Positions 47,501-60,300 of a stretch of DNA of 64,000 nucleotides are shown piece after piece (positions within the stretch are counted from its first letter, which is position 1; each line of letters starts with the position of its first letter). Source of the DNA: Zhengitettix transpicula. Taxonomy: Eukaryota > Arthropoda > Insecta > Orthoptera > Tetrigidae. The notes beneath the pieces are model-generated. The model was not told the DNA's origin. It searched no databases and worked only from the letters and a program-made list of their open reading frames with translations. Both the position numbers and the translations under genes were made by a program. The stretch covers positions 207,992,746 to 208,056,745 of the forward strand of contig CM073590.1 in NCBI GenBank assembly GCA_037074705.1, in the 5' to 3' direction.

Positions 47501-48428
47501 GTCATTGAACATTTTGTTGGGAAAATGTGTTTTCAATGTTGTGGAATTATTTATATAGGAACAAGTCATTGCCGTGCTTATAATTTACTTATGACAGTTG
47601 TTGAAACTAAAGGAAGAATAAGTTCGTTTGTGTAAATTTTTGTTAGTGTGAGAAACCAAAATATCTTAAAATTTCAGACTAAATTTTTTCTTCTTCATAT
47701 GTAAATTTAATACAATGATAATAATTATTAAATGTGTGTAAGATAGTATAAAATGACATGTGCAAAAAAATGTAAACAATATAACGGCAATAATAAACAG
47801 GTTTGAAATTAAATTGGAAAAGGCCGTAAAATAATTCCAGCAAAAAAAGACTGAGAGGACCGCCTGTAGGGCAACCAGAGATTTGTTAATAAAAACATTT
47901 ATTAAAGAAAATTAAGTTGAATTTACAATTAAATTTATGATACAATAAATTTCATTAAAATTTGATAAAGGTAAATGTTCGAAATGACCGCATCGTTTTT
48001 TTTTATAGTTTGAATAATGAAATCGTACAGTCCGATTTTAAGAGATTGTATTTTTTGGTCGGGTAATATAAAAACCGCTTTAAATATCGGAATATATAAT
48101 TTAAATGTAAAGCATTGAAAATAATTTTAAGACACAAATACGCTGTGGAGTGAGTTGAATTTTTTTCCCACCTTTCATTATTCAAACGTAAAGATTTCCT
48201 TCTCGTTGTCGTCATGTCTCTGTAGATTCATTGGTTTGTAGTAGTTGGTGTAATTGTAATTAGATTGCGCTAATTGATAGCTCTTATACTTCCCGATAGA
48301 TAGTGCTGATTTTTGCAGACACCGTCAGCTGCTAGGAGCATTCGCGGTCGATGTATAGTGGAGACATTATGGATAATCAAAATTTTTATTGCCAATTGCA
48401 GTCGCTGCATTAGCTGAATCCAGTTGAC
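44501..48428. other. Stretch without recognised genes
   Basis: Long AT-rich region with no convincing coding frame. AAAGATGGCGACGGACAACC with CCAAT at about 47398-47420 resembles a housekeeping-promoter start motif, but no gene follows that I can identify. Confidence 0.4.
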
Positions 48429-48620
48429 TCATACCAAGCCACATGTTACATCATTCGAGACGCCTTTTACAGCAATTTTAATAGGGCTACCATAGCCATA
48501 TAATGGCAAAGCAATGTTTGAAGAGCCTCTGGAATATGATAATTTTTTGATTACGACTCTGGCAATTACTGATCCTGGATTTGAATCTTTGAAGGCAAAA
48601 TTAAATTGCACTTTTTCCAT
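48429..48620 (-). pseudogene. Possible CEP192/SPD-2-like fragment
   Basis: A 63-codon frame contains VIARVVIKKLSYSRGSSNIA followed by LPLYGYGS. The block LPLYGYG(G) next to beta-strand sequence recalls the PapD/ASH-like domains of centrosomal CEP192/SPD-2. An in-frame stop lies just before the frame and the upstream reading continues with more stops, so this looks like a decayed fragment. GTATGAGT after codon GGCTTG could be an old splice donor. Family call tentative. Confidence 0.35.
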
Positions 48621-48884
48621 TCAATGGAGAATTTCAACTTCACTGAACCTTTGCTCTTTGTCATTTATGAACTTGAATTAATTAAAAATATCCCAACAAG
48701 CTTAAAGTTTCACTGTTGAATTAATCTCGTTACGTAACATAAAAGATTCTACTTTTTGCTTGCCAACACACACGCTACCCCAAACAATTTGTGTGTAGTT
48801 GTCACAGGAAACTTGGACATGGTGTTTCCATTGGTTCAGATACACCATCTGACTGTTTTCAAGTAAGTTGAGCCTTCATATCTC

Positions 48885-49060
48885 GGTAAATGTCTTTCGT
48901 TAATCACCAGGTGCAATTTAAAGCCAAAAAACCAATCTTACGTACTCTTACCAATTTCTGCTAAACCATCAAAAACTTTGTTCCTAGCGATCCTTTTCTT
49001 GTGGCAAATGGAAATCGTAGAAGAGTCGATGTAGCAAGTACCTGTCATTTTCGCAGAACC
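48885..49060 (-). pseudogene. IS982-type bacterial transposase relic
   Basis: One minus-strand frame from about 49048 reads MTGTCYIDSSTISICHKKRI, then ARNKVFDGLAEIGKST, an in-frame TAA (48938-48940), then DWFFGFKLHLVINER. The spacing and residues (TG-x-x-x-ID, VCH/ICH-x-x-RI, VF-x-G-x-A-x-x-GKS, W-x-x-GFKLHLV-IN) match the DDE core of IS982 insertion sequences, common in Wolbachia, Rickettsiales and other bacteria. Only about 50 codons are preserved and both flanks are AT-rich host-like DNA, so it is an old fragment. Confidence 0.65.
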
Positions 49061-49680
49061 ATTGCAAAAGTAATGCTAAATATCGTAAAACTCGAGATAC
49101 TATCAGCTTCCGAACCACATCTAGTTTTCGCTACAGGGTCACCATGGGCTGCGTTTCGGGCATGCTTAATTGTGTAGGTAAACTGACTTGTGTTCCACGG
49201 AACTTGTTTTCTCTATTCAATTATATATATATTCCTATGTTAATATCCATTTCGGACACTGGTAAAATATAAAGTATAAACAATGCACGAATTTAATTAA
49301 AGTATTAAAAATTAAATGTTATGGTGCTATCGTTCCACTCATTGTGTCTTAATTACATATAGGACGTATAGAATCCTCTGGCTCTTCCAACAACCTTGAC
49401 GGACAAGCTACCCTACGATGGATCATCGGACGAAATGTAGATAAGTGAATGGTTAACATAGATAATAAAAAGTTTCGTTCTCATTTTAATTGGTCCGAAT
49501 TGTAGGTGCCACAAAAATATTAAAATAATGGTTCAAATTACAAGATCTACGCCATTGGTTCTATACAGATTGTGGACAACAATCACCCTTCTCCGCAAAC
49601 GAACATTATAACCAATTGTCATGTACAAACAATTCACAAATTCTCACGTGAGATCCATATATAAAGTACTTAAGAAAAAT

Positions 49681-49750
49681 GTGACAATGTCAAATTAATT
49701 AACACATTTGGATAGGAAAGAGAGTGTGTGTAGCTGACTTACCTGAAAAC
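49681..49750 (+). repeat. Half of a MITE-like element
   Basis: GTCAAATTAATTAACACATT, TGGATAGGAAAGAGAG and GACTTACCTGAAA match the left arm of the MITEs at 27.4-27.9 kb. I see no mirrored right arm nearby. Confidence 0.45.
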
Positions 49751-52700
49751 AACTGTTGTCATGCCCCCCATTTCAACCAATGCTTCACACTAATCCCACC
49801 TTAAAGCCCCCCCCCCCCAACAATTCATCAGAGGCTTAACTCTGTTCCTACAGTTCTGGCAATGCTGTGAACTCAACATCCTCTAAATAGTGTCTTCCCT
49901 ATTTGCACGAGTACATGTGTAGGAGTATGCCAATTTATGAGAGTTAAAATGGTATTGGCATGTGAAAGTTTATACATAAATGAATGTGTTGTATGTATAT
50001 CTGCATCAGTGTACATGTACGATTGTTTTTCTAGCACCTATCAGAACCTTTCTTTTGCTGTGGCCTTCCCTTGAGAGATAGTTAGTGGCGTGGTGGGGCA
50101 TCTGTTGTTTATAGGTAACAGCTTAGCCATGCAGCACTCAAAACTCTACACCCAGCCAGTGCCTGGGATGTAATTTCCCTCTCTCTTGATGGAAGCTGGG
50201 AGCCTCAAATAATTTTAAGAACTTCCTCCTGCCCCCCCCCCCCGAGTGGTGACACTGAGCTTTTTTCCCCTTTCCATGCAAATTGCTTATGTCTATAAAA
50301 TTTGGGGACAAAATGCCAAAGATCTGAACTTGCACTTGGCTTTAGTTACTGATTAAGAGGTGTTCCTAAAGACTTGCCTTCAAAACATCAGTCAGATGAA
50401 CTTTACTGCATGAAAAAAAAAATTTAATTCAAAATGTCAGCTTGTAACTCTCTGAATTACCTCTCTTTAGATAGATATAAATTCTGTTTTTACCACTATT
50501 ATTTAATTAATTTCTGTTCAAAATATGTAATATAACACTAAACAGAATTATCTTTCTGTTGAATCATCTATTGTCATTAAAGTACAAATCCAAGTTTATT
50601 AGTATTTATTGATGTTCTTGTGTCATTGCTATCGAAATTACTGCAGCAAATTATTAACCAAAACTCCTTTCCATACAGTGGAGACTACATAAATTAATGC
50701 TAAAATCATGTCAGAGGGGATAATGCATATAAAGGAAACTTCGTATATAATGAACTACTCTCAATTCAAACCAGAATGTTATTTGATGTATTTGCTCATA
50801 ACACAAACATGACACTTTGCATGTTCAAGCTAATATGTAACTGGATACAAATATAAATTTACCATAACTGTTAAAAAAAGTGCCAAATGTATTGAAGGAG
50901 TCACTTTAAAAATGCATACTAGAAAATAAACCGCTTACTCTAAATACATACTGTACATATAAACACACCTTATTACAATGTGGTTGAAAGGTAGGTGTAT
51001 AACAAACAACAACTGTTTTAAGAATTTATTGGAACTGGCATGAACTGCATCACATTTTACAAAATATTCTTTTCACAAAATTTTCTATGATATTATTCAT
51101 TAAGGGAAGTTTGAATGTGAAAGTTAGGATGCAATAAGCACTTTACATATATTTTTATTTCAAATTCCTAAACCATTTATCAGATTCAAGAATACTATGC
51201 ATTCAGTATAAACTGCTAAGTGCAGCCAACATGAAACCCTGCAATCAAGAAATGTACAGAGGAAAGAGGCAACCTACAAAAGGAAGTGCAGGAGTGGGAG
51301 ACCTATATTTATGTGTTATTTCCAATGTTTGTCTTACATTTCACATGTTTCATTGTGTTAGTTTACAACTCTAAAATTTTATTTACATTATTTTTGTACA
51401 GAATCAAGAAGAAATTGCTTTATTAGAAAGAAACAGTACAAAAGAAGAATAAGATGTTTTTAGATAGGAGTCATGTAAGACACAACAATGGAAACACAAA
51501 TTATTTGAGTAGAGAGCAAGTACTATAAAATGCAAATTAAGTACCACAAACCAACGAATTGCATAGTATCCCACCTATTGCAACTTTTTTACATACAGCA
51601 TTTACAATCCTTTATAGGCTGCTCAAAATTTTATTACAGCCGCCACAAACTATACACGTTGACATTAAAAAAAGTTGCCAACACGTGTGGGCTGAAAAGT
51701 TATTATATAAATTGTACAAAGCGATAGCAGTGTCAATAGCACATCAAGTTTTGTAATTGTATAATCTGCCACAGATTAGCAAGTGCTTTAGATAAAGCTA
51801 TTTTCCTTAAAATATATGACAGGGTACAGCTTTAACAAATTTTTACATCACCCATGGAAAATCTTCAATAAAATTGATAAACAGAAGTAAAATATGACAT
51901 TGACTTTAATTAAAATGCTACTAAGAACTTTCCTCAAAATTGGTTAATTTTCAGTAATTAAGCAATAAGCTAATTACAAATCTTTTATGGCAACTCTTAG
52001 TCAATGTGTGTTAGAGATAACACATATTACACAATGCAGCTAAATTTTACATTTCAATGAGTGCAACAAAATAATTGGTATTTATTTCTTATATATTCTA
52101 GTAAGCATGACCAGAACAATAAATAGATGCAGTTACCACTTAAATAATTTGATCTTGGGAAGTAAATTAGTTTAACTTTAATATTGCAATTTTTTTGAAC
52201 ATTAATTCTTGGCCACTTCAGAGTGGCCTTCCCAGTTCTATTACATGTGCTATGCAACTGCTATTATTTAGGATTTAAACCGTGTAACACAATCACAAAT
52301 AAAGGTAATGAATATAAATAAATTCACAATACAAAATAACCCTACGTTTGTTTGCATCCTAAAACATAAATGTTCATAATAAATTAGAATGTATCACATA
52401 ATGAGATTAAAAACTATACATATAAATTAAAAAAATCATGAATGACAAATACTCTACAAAGCAAAATTTTCTACATTTATAAAATAGGAAAGGTGAAATC
52501 CCGTATCCACAATCATTAACAAAAGTTTGTTGACAATACAACAAACAATTTTAAAGTTTCTTAACACTCTTCATTACCAGTAATAAAAGATTTTTTTGCA
52601 CATAAAATAATCCAGATGCTTAGTTGGGCCTCAAACAAAGTCTGTATTTTGAACATAGCAACAGACTGTTCCTATAATAAAATTAAATATTCCTGTATTA

Positions 52701-54343
52701 CTAATCCTTAAGTGTAAAAAATATTATTAAGAGAATCACTAACCAAATATTCTGTAAGGTACAATTGTAAGATATGGTACAACCAAAGCGAGCAATTTGA
52801 AAGCTTCTGCTCAATATTTCAGTTTTTGAGTGTCCAAAAAAGGCTAATTTGAAACACAAATAATTTAACACTGCTTTTGTGAAAGATTTTCATGGAACTA
52901 CAATCATTGCACAGAAAGTTAAGAAAATTGCACAATTGTTTCTATAAGAATCAAAATAACAAACAGTTAAATATAGATTTACTGTCCAAATAATGACAAA
53001 GTATTAGTCTATTCAAATTATGGTTTGTTAAAATATGTACATCATTTAAAATTTAATAATTTATCAGGCCCAATTAAACAGCAAGACAACAAATATAAAA
53101 GTTTGAGCTTCATAATAACAAAACATTCAGCGAACAGAGTTGCTTATAGAAACTTAGAATGGAATCTAAGTCAGCACTCTGTACAATCGCTAGACATACA
53201 ACAACAGTTTGCATAGCTAGTTTCTGTTGTTTCATAAGTTTATCAGTTAAATAGCCCAATTATTATTGGGAAAACTAGATTAATATAGCTGCATTTATTA
53301 AATGAATAATAGAAAGTCAAGGTATGAAAACTTTACAGTAAGCACCAAAGGCTTTTTCAAGCAGCTCTTTTGACATTTTTAACAGTTGGGTGTTTTTCCA
53401 ACCTTGAATACTGTAGTGTAAAACAAAACATAGGCAGGTCACAGTTGCTAAACTTGTGCCAACTAAAGTTAAAACTGAAGTGGGGTTTGGTAACACTAAA
53501 TATAATGAATCTGATAAAATATGAATGGAAGGACAACATTTTGATACAATATTAAATTGTATAACACAACATAAAAAGATAAAGTAAAATATTCAAATAT
53601 GTATTAAATTTTTTTAAAGATTGAGGTGATTTTAAGAAATCAAGGTAAACAAAATTATTTTAACAACATAAATTGCACTAAAATATTTGTATAGGAATGT
53701 GCAAATTTTATACTACATTAAGGCATAAGATTAACAATGTGTTGATAAGAACGTTACCAAATTCTGTACTGATAGAGAACTATAAGTGAGGCGAAGAATT
53801 TTACTGCATATAATAGGGTGTACAAAGACTCTTCACATAATTAGTGCCAACACACCCACTTTGACAAATGAGTAAAACCTTACCTTTCCCAATTCTTTGG
53901 TTGCATAAAAAAAGTGACAAAAAAAGCATTTTTCTTATACCGCTACTGTATAAATATTAGCCACTAGACACAGTAAGTCATAAAAATAACTTACATTTAA
54001 AAATAAATCTGTGGAAGGTTGATTCATATTACAGATACAAATACTGATGTGCTTTATCCTGTGGAATGATTTGCTATAACTGAAATATGAATCAAGCTTT
54101 ATATATCACTCTCAGATGAAAATAAGTTGCAATGCACAAGTCAAAATGCAGATGCTCTTCCATTTTCTTGTATATAAGCACCACATAATAAGAGACTAAG
54201 TATTTTATACCTTAACTGCATATTGATCTTCAGCAAAATTATTTTTCAATGAATATTTCAAAACAGTTTTAGTGTAATATATTTCACGCTGACTTATGCT
54301 TATCTTCTAATACTCCTAAAGCACCTTCAGATGCTGAATGTTT
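49751..54343 (-). other. AT-rich region after kinesin, partly 3' UTR
   Basis: No supported coding frame. The part just below 54344 should be kinesin 3' UTR; possible reverse-complement AATAAA signals are numerous. Two C-runs (about 49807-49819 and 50223-50235) are the only other notable features. Confidence 0.4.
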
Positions 54344-54360
54344 TCAGCTTTCATTAATCT
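54344..54360 (-). CDS. Khc: Kinesin heavy chain terminal coding exon (17 nt coding)
   Basis: After TTTTTTACAG the frame completes a split codon (G|AG) and reads E-I-N-E-S then TGA. It lies 2.5 kb beyond the previous exon, whose donor AGAG|GTGAGA is standard. If that donor were not used, the read-through would instead end within a few codons (GEIRDD). Confidence 0.75.
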
Positions 54361-57300
54361 CTGTAAAAAAGTACAAAAATATATTAACATTTGTGCTACA
54401 TAAACACACATGAAAATAAAAATAGAAAACATTTCCATTAATTACTCATCGAGATTAATGATGCAGCAAGTTCATAACAAAACAGCTAAATTGTTTACTT
54501 TTATTATTTTTATTCACATGTTTGCTATGGTATTGTTAAGGGAGGCAACTGTTATAGTAGTTTGAAAATTTTCAATTTACAAAAACGAGCCATTAGAATG
54601 ATATCAGATTTTGATGCTAGAGAGATCAGCAAGCCTCTCTTCAAAAATCTTAATACTGTCTAACCTCTAACTGTACTTACATATTACAAATACTAAAATT
54701 TGTCAAACACAATATAAACCTTTTTCTAACTAACAGTAACAATCATGACTACGACAAAAAACTGTTAAGTTTTCAGATCAGATAAGCAGAGGCTTAGTCT
54801 CTATGAGTCTAGTTTACTCTATTTTGGTATTGCATTATTTAACAGTCTTCCTGAAAATGTAAAGAACACAAATAATTATAACATTTGTCACACAGTGTAA
54901 AATTTAGTAATAATATTCATATGCAAATTTTTACATTTGCTTCCAAATGGCTAAGTAATTATATCTACAGAGTAGCTGAAAATGTACTACTTAGTTTGTG
55001 CGTTTTAAATAGTATGTAAATTTTCTCCCTTGAGTCCCATATTTCTTACTCTGTTTTTAGCAAAACTACGTGACATTCTCTTGTAGCTAAGAACAGGAAA
55101 TGAATCCAGGAAACGATTTAGTGTTGTGTGCATACATATAGTGGTGTGACAGTCAAAATGTGTATAGTGCATTTGTGATGTGTTCATTTCTTAAAACTTA
55201 TGTTGCTATAATTATTAGATTGTGTTAAATATTTAGTTATACAATTTAAGTTTTTTTTAGTGGTGTTCTAAACCCTGTTTTGAAGAATGTTCTATAATTG
55301 TATTTCTGGAAGTCGTCCCTATTAGATTTCCTTTCCTTGTTGTTGTTGAGCACCCTAGTAATTTGCATGTGGAAGTATCCATTCTCACAGAAGATCTTTT
55401 TAAAGTTATTAATCTCTTTAGGGAGGCTTTGACGATCAGAGATAGACTGGGCTTGGTGAATGAGTGTTTTTAGTACAGAACTTTTTTGTGCCAGTAGGTT
55501 GAAACTCATAGCATTAAGATACGTAGGTATGAGTAGGCTTCATATAAACACCGTGACCTAAGGTGCCGCCATATTTCCTTTTTATTAGCATTAAAGGAAG
55601 GGAAGTTTGCCATTTCTCTCCTTCCAGGGAGAATTTAATATTGGTGTGGATCATATTTAAGTGGAGAAGGAATTCTTGTGTTTGTTGGGAACCATGTGGC
55701 CAGATAACAAACATATTGTCAACATAATGATAAAAACCAGTTGGTTTCAATGGTGCCAATTCCCCAAAGACTTCCTTGTGAATTTTCGGCAAACCATAAA
55801 TTTACAGAGGCACAGCAGCTCTCAGCCAGAGAACTTTCTTTACTTCATTTGAAATATCGATTGTGTTTAGTAGAGCCATTGTTTTACAAATGCAAACAAT
55901 GGAACTAGTAGGATCTTTCTGTAGTCTGTAGTAGCCGTTGTCATTTTGTTATTGTAAGCCTCGGAAGTCATAACAACGGTTGCATTCCCCTTGTTGGCAT
56001 GTGGAACGACCAAGTCTTCCCATTCATGTAGTCATTTTAACTCCACCATTGTTTTTCATTCAAGTTTGTCTTTTGTGGTTTGGCATACTTTATAATGTGA
56101 CTTGTTTCTTGCCAAATCTCCTTAGCTATGTCTGGAGACATACCAAGGATTGCCTTTTCTATAAAACTTTTACTGGGACAAAGTTGAGGCCCCTGAACAC
56201 TGCAGCAACATATGATGTGATATAATGTAGTTTATTTGAAGATTGTTTTACTTTGGAAAAATGTTTTTATTTTGTAATATATACAAAAATATATGAGTAT
56301 TTTAATGGATGAACAGTAGATTAATACCTTAAGTTTTTAGTTGAGTATGACTGTTCATGGTTGTAAGGTGTTTTGTATATAAAATACAAACAAATCTATT
56401 GAAGCTGAAACTTTTTCCCCCCATTCACTTTAAAAGGAAGCAAAACCAGTTCAAAATAAACTAAACTAAAATGTTTAAGCAAAATGAAATTAAATTGTTA
56501 CATTTAACTGGATCTGCTGTTAAGAACAAAATTAGAATGATTTATTATATTTTAATATTGACAGATAAAATTAATTTAAATATAATAGCTAAACAGTCAA
56601 AAGAGGTTTCATAATTGACAATGCAATTAATATAATTATGACAATATAATAACCCTATGTTTTGTCCTTAATTTGGGACTTCGTCAGGTGAACAGTAGTT
56701 GAAAAAAGAAGAAGAGACCTTGATGATGAAGACCATTAAAATTTCTTCAATATGTAAATTAATTGAGGTCAATCTTTGAATAAATGTTTCATGTAATTTA
56801 TGTCAAACCAAACACACAGAACAAGTTTACAGTAAATTTCTTAAAGCCTTCAATCATCTCTTATCTCACCTCTGTAGCCACCAGCCATAATAGACTTCTT
56901 CTTGCGCATTTCATCATCAGCAATAATTCTGCCTGCTGGAACAGAGCCTCCACGAAGAGCACTTGGAACAACTCCAGGATGCATATGATATTGACCAGCA
57001 CGGATAGGCTTAGCTAAAATTAAAGTAAATGATATCAAGTTTATTTAATAAGATCATACACAATTTTAAGAACAGAACTGAAAAATTTTATTAAAAAATG
57101 TACAAAAAAAGAGAAAAAAAAGAAGTATCAGTTTGAATGTAATTCCACAAACCTCAGATGAAAAAAACCAAAATTAGACAGTAAAAGCTATAATTCCTTA
57201 AATTCCAACAGAAATATTTGCAAATAAATAGTTGAATGTGGGAAGGGAACAGAGCAAGATTTTGATCTTACCTGCTGAAGAAACTATTACATATTACACA

Positions 57301-60300
57301 AGGAGAAACATTAACTAGTATTATGTAAGTGTATGTACATTAAGAATGAATTCAATTCTGAAAGTAATGACCACATTTAGTTCCGAACTAACAAATTGCA
57401 CTAAGACAGGTGGTATTTTGCTTACTACTACTATTAGTACATGAATTATGCAGTAGACTTACTATACAGAAGTTTATTACTTTCTCAATTTTGTATTTAA
57501 TTTCACTTCTAAATTCAAAATTGAACAAAATATTGATATTAAAAATATTGGCAACTAAATAACCTAGAAACACCAGCATTTACTGGCTTGTTCCTAGAAC
57601 TACTTGCACTAAGGGAAAATTTAAAGTAATATAAAACAGACTTACCAATTTGTGCACTAGGCCCCCGCCTAACCAAATTCTTCTGACGAACAGCTTCCTT
57701 TATTCTATCAACTTCATACTGATATCTCTTCCTATCTTTCATAGCACCTTCCTTTGCATCTTTCAATGCTGATTCAAGAGCCTAAAACATATTTATATAC
57801 AATGCATTATATATAAAAATATTCATGAATATTATTAAATATGGCAACTTCAGTAGTTAATTTTATTTCTTTGGATTTGACTTGAAAGGAGTACTAGTAA
57901 TTTGAAGTAAAGAATAAAATATTGGATTCTCAAAGTGGAAGTTGAAGTAATCTGTTTTAAGATGATACATTAATAATCCATATTAAAAAATAAGTAATTA
58001 TGTGAACTTATATCAATGCAATTCCATTATCAAATGATATTTATCTTAATTATCGTTTTCAGTTAAGTTTTGAAATAGAGCTGTATGATGTTTTGTAATA
58101 TTTCTTAAAAATTACTCCTATTGAAATTTTAAATGGGTCGTCAATGACCACGATGTCGATGTGACATTATTAAACCTCAATAAATAAATAATAATAAAAT
58201 TTTAGCCTTCTGATTACTGAAACATACCTTGACCCTTTCCATTGTAGCTCGCAATCTCTTTTCTAACTTGGGTAATTCACAGCGCAGGTCAGCATTATCC
58301 CGTACTAGTTGTTTGTGCACCTTTGTCAATTGATCAAGATTATTTTCCAAAAAGCTAATTTTTTGTTTTTGTGCCAGAGAACCACCATCATCTTCATTGT
58401 CTTCAGCATTAACAGACTAGTAAAAAAAAAAAACATTATTGCTTGCAGTTATAATGGATGCATGTTTTCATTCAAATATGCTACTTCACAATCAATATAT
58501 CACTTTAAACAACCTTTCTTCTTACATTCTATATAAAAAAAACCCCACTCCAATTCCAACATAATTGTCAAGAGATTGTTTTAGGAGGCAGGTAAGTAGA
58601 ATTATAATATCACAGTGCTAAATAAATGGTACCAGAAATCATGGTATTATTTTGAATAAATTCAATATTTCATGTCTTTCACTTTCAATAAAAATACCAT
58701 AAAATGTGTTTACTTTCATCTATCACAAAAAAAAAGTGTTTTAGCTGCTAATTCAGGAGCAAGTGCTTGCCTAGTATTACAAATGTATAGAATGATTTTT
58801 TACAAAAACAGAAGCAATAACATATTTCAACATTTTCTTTGGATTAATATCTGTAAAAATTGGTACTAAACCAGATGAATATCAAATAACAATGGATTAT
58901 AATTTCGAACTACAATACTTTATTTCTGCAATAGTAATAATTTAAATAAACTTTTATCATAATGGAGTAGTAAAATAGTTTATTTTTGCTAGTTTAAGTT
59001 TTATGAAACTAATACATTCGAGGAATCAGATAAGAGTTTCATACATTGTATTGCATTTTTCACTGGTTTCTATCACATAAATCTTTACAAAATTTACTTT
59101 TGACTTTTATAATGAGAGAAAAATGTTATGATTAACTCTATAAACTGTCCATAAGCCAATGAAGATTACCACAAAATCGCAAATGAATTGATGCTGACCA
59201 ATCCATCTAAAAGCATTCAAATCTATTTACGTAGCAAACATCAACTTCAATTACACAAAAACTTCTGTAGTGCCAGGTATATACTAAGGGAACAGGCGAT
59301 GTATAACCATTAGATCTTGGGTTATATCAGCAGAGTTAAATGTCATGTTAAATCATGTGATATACAACTGAAAATATATTGCGAAAAAACAATTTTAAAA
59401 AGTATCACTTCCTTCATTGCCCCATGTTATTTACAATAGAATAAATTTTAATTTTTTTTTCTGCGGATCAGGCTTTTCAATAACTTATACTTTCATTTTA
59501 CATTAATTTTAGAAAGTTTCAGACATGATTATTCAAGCAAAATATTTATAACAAATAAACAAACTTGGCCATGTGAAAAATTTACATCTTTGCTGGTGCT
59601 GGCAATTAAAATAATTTTTTTCTTATATACTATCTACTACTTATACAATGATTTAAAAGCTTTTTCAATCAATTTATTAAAACTAGATGTTTTACATGCA
59701 GCCAGGCTTGAAATTTGGATCTTGAATTGGTTCAGCAAGATTTATTATAGAAGTTATGACTATACCTTCTTGATGCGAGCCTGTAAATCTTGAACAAATA
59801 ATTTTCTTAAGTTATGGAGTGTCTGTAATTCTTTTGCAACAGTGTCTTCCAAGCCTTTCAGATCTTTACGAGCCTGCTCTCGCCTCTCATTAGTAAGTCT
59901 GAAAATAAAACTTAGTGTGATGAAAATCAGTATGAATCCCGCCACAGTTGATTAACTTTAATAAATAGCAACAAACAAATATATGACAATATCGAAGTGA
60001 ACAAAGCAAAATTTCATTGAACAATTTCTGAAGAAGTACTGATGAGAACTTTTGAAAATAATATATTTGTTAGTACACAGAAATGTAACATTACTTGAAA
60101 GATATATAAATCCTTTATTTATAGTTATTGTTGTACAAACATTTCACATATTTGACCACTACTATATATACTTTATATTTGAGTAAAATATTTTTAGTAT
60201 TTCAAAATCTAAGAAATGTTACTTACATAAGTTCCTGCAGTTTATGGCTTTTATCATTTTCTTCTTGTTTCAAACGTTCATAGTCTTGCTGCATTTGTTG

